Assembly: GCF_000283155.1 (NCBI RefSeq)
Contig: NW_004454224.1
Location: forward strand, 10,394,219-10,458,218
Direction: 5' to 3'
DNA from: Ceratotherium simum simum
Taxonomy: Eukaryota > Chordata > Mammalia > Perissodactyla > Rhinocerotidae
DNA length: 64,000 bases
Shown here in pieces: positions 25,930-35,900 of this stretch. The notes below the pieces were generated by a model. It was given only the letters and a program-made list of their open reading frames with translations. It ran no database searches and was not told where the DNA came from. A program made the translations under genes and the position numbers. The first letter of the stretch is position 1, and each line of letters starts with the position of its first letter.

Positions 25930-26119
25930 GTCCTGGAGGGCGGGGCAGCATCCTGGCGCTCAGGTGTGCTCGGGCCTGTCGGCTGCTCCCCCACCCCTCC
26001 CGGGTCCCGACCGCCCCGGCATCGCAATCCCCCCCGGCGCACGGCGGGGCGGGGCGGGGCGGGGCGGGGCCGCGGAGCCCGTAAAAGCAGCCGGGGCGGC
26101 GGGCCCGGCACGGATGACC
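25930..26119 (+). promoter_or_regulatory. CST6 CpG-rich promoter with GC-box array
   Basis: Overlapping GGGGCGG boxes (about five) form a pure tandem array at 26044-26070, the classic Sp1-binding sequence. A weak TATA-like GTAAAAG lies at about 26081-26087, some 35 bases before the ATG. CpG density is high from 25930 onward. The human CST6 promoter is a known CpG-methylation target, which fits this layout. The transcription start cannot be fixed from sequence. Confidence 0.65.
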
Positions 26120-27435
26120 ATGGCGCGTCCGAGCCCGCCGCTGGCGCTGGGCCTCGCCCTGCTCGCGCTCTGCCTCCTGGCGCTGCCCCGCGACGCCCGG
26201 GCCCTGCCCGGGGAGCGCAAGGTCGGAGAGCGCAGGGACCTGTCGCCCAGCGACCCGCAGGTGCGGAAGGCGGCGCAGGTGGCCGTGGCCAACTACAACA
26301 TAGGCAGCAACAGCGCCTACTACTTCCGAGACACCAACATCCTCAAGGCGCAGAGCCAGGTGCGGCGGGGCCAGGGGACAGGGACGAGAGGGAAGCAGAG
26401 GGAGCGCAGGGCCCGCCAGGGCGAGGCCGGGGAGGCGCTCCGCCGGCCGCCAGAGGAAGGGGGCGCGGCAAGAGTAACTAGGATAATATTTTAATACAAT
26501 GTATTTTTAAAAATCGAATTAATGCCAAAATTCACAATGAACAAAATACCTAAATTTCAAATAGGATCCAACCCTGAACTTGGATAGCTACCTCACTAGC
26601 CTCACACTAGTCCCTGCTCAGACGGGTGGGGTGGGGAGGGGGCGATGAGGGAGATGGGGCCGTGGGCTTCAGGACCATGTGGGCACTGGGGTCTCAGCCT
26701 CCTGCGGGGCCTAGGCCTCTGCCTCTCTCCCCAGGGCTCCCCACCAGAACCCCCCAATTCACAAGTCTGCATCTCCCCCATGTCCAGGGGGAGAGAATGG
26801 GAGATGGGAGGATGTGAAGGGAGGTGAGAGGTCGGGCTCAAGGGTTGTCTCCCGGCACCCTGACCTGCCCCTGCCTACGTCCCAGCTGGTGGCTGGGGTC
26901 AAGTATTACCTGACCGTCGAGATGGTGAGCACCGCCTGCAGGAAGAATGCTGTGACTGGAGACCTCACCACCTGCCCTCTGGCCGTAGGAGCACAGCAGG
27001 AGGTAACATCCTGGCACACACACACACCCTGCCCAGCACCCGAGACTGAACTGGTCTGGCTGGCCAGGCTGATGTCTGGCTGAACCTGTCCCTGCCTTCT
27101 GGATGACTCAGGCCAGGGTGGGGTGCAGACAGGAGGAGACTGGGGCTTCACCCTGAAGTGAGGGAGTTAGCTAGAAAGATCTGGGATCTAGTCCTGGCCT
27201 TCTGACTTGATGTCCCTTGGGCCAGTGACTGCCCCTCTTGTGTTCCAGAGCGCCGCAGGCACTGTTGTGACAGAAGGCTGCCTGTGGGCAGCCTCTGTCC
27301 AGGCCTCAGCCCGAGCTCACCCCTCCTACTCTCCCCATGCTCTATCTGCAGAAGCTGTGCTGCGACTTTGAGATCCTGCTGGTCCCCTGGCAGAACACCT
27401 CCAGCCTTCTGAAGCATCACTGTGTGCCTGTGTAG
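26120..27435 (+). CDS. CST6: CST6, cystatin E/M (146 aa)
   Basis: Three coding exons, 26120-26359, 26886-27002 and 27352-27435, all phase 0 with GT-AG ends. The product is a secreted inhibitor of papain-like cysteine proteases (cathepsins L, V) and of legumain, important in skin cornification. A hydrophobic signal peptide covers residues 1-28 ([20 protein letters not shown]). The cystatin QxVxG loop QLVAG spans the exon 1/2 junction (residues 80-84). The PW loop VPWQ is near 130. A legumain-loop SNS is near 63-65, and an N-glycosylation site QNTS is kept. I chose the ATG at 26120 (GACCATGG context, MARP as in human MARS); an in-frame ATG at 26114 would add two residues. Compared with remembered human (149 aa), exon 2 lacks three residues (HVD) between TGD and LTTC. 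In exon 3 Arg is replaced by Cys (KLCCDF), giving five mature cysteines. Confidence 0.95.
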
Positions 27436-27533
27436 AAGACCCCTGTGGGCATGGGAGTGGGAGGGACTGGGCGGGACCGGGCAGGAGCGGGTGCATCGGT
27501 GGAGGGTACTGGTCCATGGGCCACATCTGTGGC

Positions 27534-27539
27534 AATAAA
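27534..27539 (+). promoter_or_regulatory. CST6 poly(A) signal AATAAA
   Basis: The hexamer lies about 100 bases after the CST6 stop, followed by TG-rich sequence (27548-27570). It fits the very short 3' UTR of this gene. Confidence 0.85.
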
Positions 27540-27559
27540 TTGCTCACACTGCTTTGTGA

Positions 27560-29920
27560 ATTGGTGTCTCCTGAGTGCTTCACTTCTCCTCTGCCGTCCC
27601 CCGCTCCCTCTCCTGGCAGCTCCTCCCTACCCCCAGCTGACCTTCTGCTGTCCCAGCCCAGACAGTGCTGAGGGGGCAGAGTTGAGCCGAATCCGGAGTC
27701 CCCTAAACACTCCAGTGTCACAGACATAGAGGAACAAACCTCCAGAGACTCCAAATATTCCCAGTTAAGGGGTTGGAGACACAGTCACAAGAGGGATGAT
27801 GCCGAGTGGAAAGGGAGAGGAGCTGGGAATAGTCTGAGGAGCACCTGAGCTCGGCTCCCTCTCAGCCCAAGGATGACTCAGTGGCATGTGGTAGGGTCAG
27901 CCAGCTGGGCCCCAGGCCACTGGGCTCAGCCTATGAGATTCCTATACGCACATGCTGCCCAGAGATGGCAGAGCCCCTGCAGGCCAAGAGACCACGAGGG
28001 CTGGGACAGTCGCTCTCAGTACACACTGTGGGCCACAGGCCAGAGGGACATCCCCCCCCTGGAAGGGGCTGGATAGGGAGCCCCAAGGGGACCAAGGGCA
28101 AATCTACTGTTCACAGGAGGGATGAGGGGACAGATGCAATTTAAGGTCATTTAAAGAAAACAGAGTTGCAACGTTTTTTGCACACCTGACTGTGGCTGCA
28201 ATTCATCTTCATTACACACACACACACAAACCTACAACACACCAGACACACACACACACACAAACCCACCACACATCCTGCTTGTGCCTGCCTGGTCCCC
28301 TGCCCAGTGCTGGGACCTAATGAGGAACAGCCCCAGCTCTCAGGCCCTGCCCTCTGCCCTCGGAGGCCGTATTGGGGTGGGGATGAGCAAGCAGCAAGTA
28401 GACGAGACGAGACTCGCATGGAAGTCTGATGAGTGAGGGGCTGAGTATGACAGGAGTTAGGGACACAGGGAAACTAGAGCCCTGCTTCTGCTCAAGCCTG
28501 TCAGATCTGGCAACTCAGACAGCCCAGGGCCATGCGATGGGGCTGCTGCTTGGAAGGACTCCCAGCTGCCACTGAGCAGAAGCCTCCAGCATGAGGCTGC
28601 CGCAGGGTAGGTGGCAGGAAATGCTTGTTGAATGAATGTGTGAGGTGGTGGGGTGACGAGAGGCCCAGAGACATCTGCCGAGTGGCCTCTCCACCCCCGG
28701 AATCTGTGCCCAAATCCAAGACGGCATTTCCTCCTCAGAGTCTATTCCTGGGCCCTGGGCCAGCAAGTGCCGTCAGCTGGGCTGGGGAGGGGAGGTGCTG
28801 CTTCTGTCCTGGGGCCCGGAGGCTTCGCCACTGTCTGGTCCAGCCTAGGGGTCCGGGGTGGCTGGCAAAACTGTCTGTCACCCTCAGCCCCCACTCTGGA
28901 GTCCCAGCCTAACTCTGCAGCCTGTACTGCTTCCTGGCTTCACTCAACTAGAGGCGAGGGGGTGTTGTAGATGGTGGAAGACCCCCTCTGGATGGGGAGC
29001 CCCCGTGGCCGGGGCTGGGCTGAGCTTGACTCAGTAATCGTTCTCCAGCACCCAGCACAGGCCCAGGCACTCGGGGACCTGGGCCAGTGCCCCATCGCCA
29101 CCCCCGGCTGTGGGGACGGGGGCTCTGGGTGTCCAGATGAGGGGAACTCATCTAAGGATGGGAACAACCATCTGCCTCATCAGATTTCCTCTAACAGCAG
29201 GCTCCTGCATTCCACACACACCCGGCCATGCTCCACCCCCGCCCCCCATCACCCCCAGACCAGAAGGACTTGAGCAGCCTCCACCCTCACTTCCTTCACT
29301 GAGGTTCTGGAGTCCGACCCCAGGCAGGGCAGGATATGGCAGTGACCTCTGACCTCTGGGTTCATGATATCCTTATATGGGATGCTGAGGGTCCTGGTAG
29401 GCTCGAGTTCCTGGGCTCTAAGCCCTGATTTCTGGAGACTACTGGTCCCCCAGGCCCCGACAACAGTGGGCTGTTTCAGCCTGTTCTTTTTCTCCCAACT
29501 CCTGGGCCAGACGGGCCTTCCTCCCCAAAGCAGGGTGCCCGCCCACCCTCCCCTCCAGCGCTGAGCTGGCCCACCCTCCACATCACCCCGCTGGCTGCGG
29601 CTAATGCACTGCTAGGCCGAGCCAGGATGGTGGGCTCTGGCGGGACAGGAGGGGATCCAGGAACAGCGCCTTTCACATACAACACTCGAGCACACACACA
29701 CTCGAGTGTGCACACACGTGTGCATGACACAAGTTCCCTTGCCCTGTGCCTTGGCCCAGCCAGTGAGGGCACAGAGCCACCTGGGATTTTAAAACTGTTG
29801 GGACCCAGCCCTGCAGTCAGTCCCAGAAGACTATTCCAGAAGATCTGGGGACTTGCCCGACCTACCCTGGTGGGTAACTTGCCAGAGGCTAAAGTCTGCG
29901 TTGGGCATCCATCTCCAGGG
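27560..29920. other. CST6-CATSPER1 convergent intergenic region
   Basis: The two genes end toward each other here. No exon was recognised. A CA-rich microsatellite lies at 28213-28263, and a short CA/TG palindromic stretch at 29690-29722. I could not find a canonical poly(A) signal for CATSPER1 just below 29921. Confidence 0.45.
28213..28263. repeat. (CA)n microsatellite, interrupted
   Basis: Two CA runs of about 7-10 units are separated by a short non-CA stretch. Confidence 0.85.
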
Positions 29921-32900
29921 TCACTTCCTGAAGTCCTCTTCTCCAGCCTGCAGGGGCGGGATGGGAGGGTAACTGAACCCGTGCTGGCCTCTGCCTTCCC
30001 AAATGCCGTGTGGCCGGTACTCAGGGCTGATTCTGGGCACAAGCCCCCCAAACCCGGCCTTCTAGTGTCCTCCCCACCCCCCCACCCCTCCCCTCTGTCC
30101 TGCCTGGTTCACCTCAAATGAATGAGGCCCCGCCCCCTGATCAGGCCCCGCCCCCTGATCAGGCCCCTCCCCTCTGATCAGGCCCCTCCCCTCTGCTCCC
30201 GACACCTCAAATGCGGCGTCGACAATCTCATCAATGACAGATGCCTGGGAGCGGAATTTCTGTTGATAATGCTCCACCCCAGCCACCAGCTGCAGAAAGT
30301 GGAACAGGAGCTCTTGCTGCCTGGGAGTGGGAGGGGGGCAGAGGCGAGGCTGGGCCTTCTGGGCCTCCGGAGCCCCCAGACGGCTCTTCTTGCTTGCCTT
30401 CCCACCTCACCCACACATTTACGTCGCCCTCCACCTCCATTCCCAGCCATGGCCACAACTTTTCTGAGCGTGGCCTTTCATGGTATGTGTTCTTTTCCAA
30501 ATATTAAAAAGCCGCCATGTCTGCCAGAACCACAGAGGGTTCTGACTATTAATTGTTTATCCTACCAACCATCCATCCTTCCATCCACCCATCTGCTTGC
30601 CCCTCCAACTACCTCATACCTCTCTGTGCACCCATTCAACCACCTACCCCTCAATCCACCCATCTACCTCGTCATTCGCTCACCCGTGTGACCACCCCAC
30701 CCTTTCCCACACTTACCTCTCCCTCCGTCCACCTGTTCTTCCCTGGACCCACCCACCCCTTCACCATGCTGTGCAGTCAGTCATCCACCCAAATCCCCAG
30801 CGGCTGCCCATCCATTAACTTCTTCACTGCCCGCCTGTCTTATAGAGCCATCCATCAAATAACACTGAAATCAGTTAAGACTGCAAGATGCTCTGAGGAC
30901 ATAGAAATGAACAAGAAACAGAGAAACTCTGTGGCAGAGTCAGGAAAGCAAACCAAGTGCGTTTACACTTGTGATAAAAACCAACAACAACAACAAAAAA
31001 AACCAAAAACCGCTCTTGGTGGAGGTGGACCAGTGGGAAAGAGTTTGGAGGTCAAGAAACGCCAAAGAAAGTATCACAGAGGCGCCAAGGGCCCAGACTA
31101 GGCCGGTGGCCAAGGAGCTGGAATGTGGAAGTGGACAGGAGAGCAGCCAGAGGTGAAGCGAGCAGGATTGGAGCTCAGCTCTCCCAACTCTCGGTCGCCG
31201 GAGCCTGGTGCCAGCAGCCAGAGAACATTCCAGGGGGAGAGAACAGTGCGGGCAAAGGCGGAAGTGGAGAAGTACATGCTACACTTGGGAAGCCATGCGG
31301 GCAAAGCGAGGACACACGGGGTGGTGGTGGCTGCAATGATACGGAGGGCCTCTGGGGCTTGGGCTCTGTCAGTGGGCAAGGAGAGCCTGGAGGGTGGCGG
31401 CCGTCAGGCAGCTGGTTTGGAGCCAGCCAGGACGCAGTGGGGTGGGGCCCAGCTTTCAGGGAGAAGACTCTCTGGGGAGCCAGGCCTGAGAGCCAGACAG
31501 CAGGAATCAAGGTCCCCTGGCCACGAGCACACCCACAAGTCCCCAGGCATCCCAGCCCAGCTGGCCGCTGGAGTGGACAGGAATGGAGTGTTAACTATCT
31601 GCCTTCCAGGCCTTTACCCAAGCTGTTCCCCGACCACCCTCCCCACCCCTCCACCTAGCTGAAGTCTCTCTTGCCAGTACAGGTCTTTAAAGGTGGGGAC
31701 CTCCCGGGCAGGGGCTAGTCTGGGTCCTCTTTGAGTCCTTGGAGTCCTCACAGGGCCTGGCCCAGAGCAAGGGTCAGGGATGCTTCTTGAGTAAAAACAT
31801 GAGCAGAGTCACTGCTCCCCCAGGTCCTCTCCGCTGCCCCTGCCCTTGGCCCTCGGCTTCAGAGGGGCTCTCACAGCTCTTTAGGCGCTGCTAGTGGGAT
31901 TCTCTTGGTGGCATAAGATAATACGGGTTGAGTTGAACCCACTCATCGTCTCCACGTCCCACCCACAGTCTCTACATAAGCCTTGGCACTCCACGCCCCC
32001 TTCTGGAGTGGTGGGCAATGTCCCTTTCCCTGCCAGCCCACCGGTCAGGCCCCGAGACCGCTCCCCTTAGACCCGAGGCCTCCCCTCCCTTCGCATCTCC
32101 TTACTTCTCAGTCATGGTCCCAAATTTTTTCTCCATGAGCTGCTTCCGTATCGCGTGTTCACCCATCTCCTCTTCAGGCTCTGGATGGAAAGAAGAGGGA
32201 GGTCAGGCAGATGTCTGGGTTGAGACGGGGTAGAAGAAACCCCATGTGTCATGGAGATATTCAAATGGAGGCTAGAGGAATTTTTGTCCGGGATGCTGCC
32301 AAAGAGCTTGCTTCTCCAGGTGTGGAGCACGTAGCAGTTGTGCTTGTTCATTGCCTGTCCAGCATCTATTCCCTCTTCTTCTGGTAAAAGTCTCCCAACG
32401 TTGTGGAGGAACCACTCCCACCCCTTTTCGGTGCATGTTGTATAGCTGGGGTTGATCCCACTCCCCAGCTCTGTGACTCCAGGGCCAATCAGAACAGCCT
32501 ATTGTTTTGCCTGCAGTGATTGGTTCAGAAATAGGCAGGTGATCAATGGGAGCAAAGGAGACTCATTTCTGGGACTTTGTAGGAACTTCTGGGAGAAGAA
32601 GATCTCTCTGCTGAGAGTGCTAGGGATGGCTGAACTGTCAGGATTTGGGACTAGAGTTGCAGGTGGCTGTCTTCCCACCATAAGGGATGAGCCACCCTAA
32701 GCACAAAACCGCGCAGAAGCCTACCGAGCAGAGAGAGGGAAGGAGACCAAATCCCAACCATCCTCCAGTTCTGGATCCAGCCTTTCCTGAAAGCCCACAC
32801 ACCCTCAGTTGGCTAAGTAATTTGAGCCAGTTAATTCCTTTTGTTGCTCAAGCTTTTTTTCACTGAGTATCTATCCTTGATGGAGAGGGCGGGTGGGGGA

Positions 32901-35900
32901 CCGGGTGACCCTGAGGATCCTTAGTTCTCTGGTGTCGATGACCCTAAGAGTGGAATTCCTGATTCTAAAGTTCTGAAGATCTTCAAGTAGGAAGCAAAGC
33001 AATTGGCTCAAAATCAATTCACCCAGAAAGTCAAGTGTGTAAAAATGAACAGGTACAGGAAACTTCATTATTGTAGACTCTCAATCCGCTTTGAGTGACT
33101 CCTGACAAGTGTGTACAGAACCTTGACAGAACCCTTGAAGGCAGTTAAAACCATCCCGTGTCAGACCAACTGCTATCAACTTTGTGAGTTATTATTAGAA
33201 CCAGGTGTTTGGTGAATCATAATTTGGCTAATTAGTCATTTTGCAAACGGATCTTTCCAGAATTGACTATCAGTTTAAGTGGCTTTTGGAGGATGGTCTT
33301 AGAGCTCTTTGGACCAAAGTTCTAAACTCTGAAAGTTCTCCTGAGTCTGACTCTGAAACTGTAAAACTGAGCGTGGAATTCCATGTCTGACTGTGGAAGG
33401 TGGGGGGCGATACCTGCTTTCCTGAGCTCCGTCAGTGAGTCATCCAGCAGCTTCTCGTGGATCTGGGCGGCCCTCTGGGAAGAAGAGGCCTCGATCCTGC
33501 CAGAGTCCCATGCCTGCCCATCCCTGGAGCCTCCTCCTCCCTTCCCTCCAGCCTCTGTGCCTCCCTCCTCACGTTTCTCTGACTGGTCCACCTGCCCCAT
33601 CCCACTCGGTACCTCCTGTTTCACTTTCTCCAGGCCCCTGAGCAGTGCCATCTGGAAGTTATCCACCAGGACAGCAATCACCAGGCTGGAGGGGGCGACA
33701 GTGGGGTCCTCTCGAGGAGGAGGCTGGAGGAGAGGCCCCGCACCCTCCTCTGGCTTCATCGTGGCACGACCAAGGGGAGAGGGCGGGGGAGGGGGTGCCC
33801 CGGGGTTAGGTGGGGGCGGGAAGCGGAGCAGGGGTGGGGTCCTCACTTGAGGAAGATGAAATACTGGATGATGATGTAGACCATGAGGATGGGGATGATG
33901 TACCAGGCGCCTGGGAGAGAGAGGGTTGTTGGAGTTACGAGTTCCTCGCTGGCCCTCACCACACCCCGTCCAGCAAGCATCAGAAGCCCCACTTTGCAGA
34001 TGGGGTAACTGAGCCCTCAGGGTCTGCCTGCCCAGCCAGCCGCCTGCTGTCCACCCAGCCTGGGGCCTGCCCCACCCTGGGCCCGGCTGTCCAGGTAGAT
34101 GAGGGACCAGTCGTCGAGGGTGAGCAGGGTGAAGAGGGTGAAGATGGTGGTGAAGATGTTCTGGAAGCGCTTGGGGTCAGATTGGCGGAACAATGCTCGG
34201 AGCACCACAGAGAAGAGGACCGGCTGTTTAGGGCCAAACCGGGCTCACAGGGACCTATCTCCCCTCAGCCCCGCTCCTGGTCCCCTCCCCCCAGACCTTC
34301 CACTGCAGCACTGCAGGGTCCCACCCAGCCCCCAAGGCACAGGATACAGAGGCAGGTAAACATGAGGATGAGGATGGCGGTGATGGACGGCAGGGACCGG
34401 GCCAGGGTCCCGGTCACTTCCTGGAGGCTGGTCAGGAAGCTGTGGGCAGAGGTGGAGAGGGAGGCTGAATCAGCAGGGAGGGGCTCTGTGCCCAGCAGCC
34501 AGAGCTGACACTGAAGGCAGGAGGCCCCTGATTTGCTAGTGACTTGGGAGAGGCCCAGCCCCCCTCTGGAAAACGCAGAGATTGATCCTAGCAGATGGCA
34601 GGAGACTGGTCAGTGGGCTGAAGTCTGCAGCCTCCTCCTCCCCGATCCCTCGAGCAGGGCAAAGCAGACCCCTGTGGAGCCCAGGCCTGTGTCCCCTCTT
34701 CCTTTGGAGTCCCCACACCAGGGTAGGCAACTGTGACACCGCTGACCTGAGCCTCCGCAGGACCCGGATGGCCCTCAGGGCCCGCAGGCTCTTGAAGACC
34801 TTGAAGATCCGGAAGACGCTTTGGTGGTAGATGACGCGCATGAAGGAGAGGGAGCTGAGCTGCATGAGCAGGAAGTCCAGCACCGCCATGACCATGATGA
34901 AGAAGTCTGAGGGCGCAGGGGTGCCTGCGTGTGACAGCTCCTGCCGGGCAAGACCCACAGCCCTCCCCGTCCCTGTCACCTTTGTCCTCAGCCCCCCCAG
35001 GCAATGTAGTGGCTCCCCTACACACACACACACAGGCCCCATCCCCACCCACCCAGATTGTTCCAGGAGTCAGAAAAATACTTGAGGCCCAAGGCGATGA
35101 TCTTGAGCAGAGCTTCTATCACATAGATGGAGAGGAAGATGGAGTCCAAGGCCATGAAGTACCACTCTGCGGGGATACCAGGGGCTTGCTCAGGGCCACG
35201 CCCAGCAACCTAGGCCCCTCTCTCCGCCCCACTGGAACCTCACACACAGGGAGAACCCGGCTCTGCCTTGTCTTAACTGCTCTGTGCCTCAGTTTTCTTG
35301 TCTGTAAAATGGTGACAATACAGCCTGCCTGTTAGAGCATTCATAAGCATTAAATGCATGCAACACAGTAAAGTGCTTAGAACGGAGCCTGAAACGGTGA
35401 GCACGCGAGAAACATCAGCCATTCCTCCCCTTCTCTCCTTAGTTTACGTGCCGGTGGCAGGTCCTTTCCTGCACCCTGCTCCTCGGGTGTTAGGGGCTGC
35501 CTTCTCAGGTTTTCCACTCTCACCCCTCCAGGGCGGCCTCCTTGGGGTCTCCAGGCCCTTCTAGCCGACCTGGGTTCAGGGCACCCTTCCTGTCTTTCAG
35601 GGCAGCATATTTAGAGCTGATGCGCCACCTGGTGGCTGTAGGCACAAATAGCACATCCTTCAGTTCAGCTGTCTCTAGCTGGCTGGTTGACCGTGGCAAT
35701 CTCTCCGAGCACGATCTCTAACACTGGGCAACGTCATCTACTTCCCAGGAGTGAGGATCAAATGAGATACGTTATATAAATCGCCCGGCATTGGTTAAGG
35801 CCCACAGGAGGCCTAGAACAACCTCAATGGCCTTCTCCACGTAAATGGGGCTCCCCGCCTCTTACCGCCCCGGATCTCGACTTCAGCGAAGGTCTGGGCC

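Larger units (their letters stand above)
19711..25930. other. BANF1-CST6 intergenic region
   Basis: No gene was recognised. MIR/L2-like stretches occur near 20210-20520, 23085-23230, 23840-24050, 25050-25260 and 25590-25800 (wording such as 'gcctcagtttccccac' and 'gaaactgaggcagcgaga'). An L1-like piece lies at 21120-21460. EREs lie at 20709-20896 and 25360-25572. Bases 21800-23080 are GC-rich with many open frames but no domain or splice structure that I recognise. Confidence 0.5.

Noticed and set aside
25843..26481. 212-codon frame overlapping CST6 exon 1, and extension of the CST6 frame upstream to 25871
   Set aside because: The first is out of frame with the cystatin. The second runs through the promoter GC-box array; the conserved protein starts at 26120.
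30062..30286. Continuation of the CATSPER1 frame past exon 11
   Set aside because: It is intron read-through into the tandem repeat; a standard donor at 30205 and the conserved last exon at 29921-29947 explain the end.
31123..31662. Overlapping 177-179-codon frames inside CATSPER1 intron 10
   Set aside because: No domain, no splice support, both strands open; composition effect.
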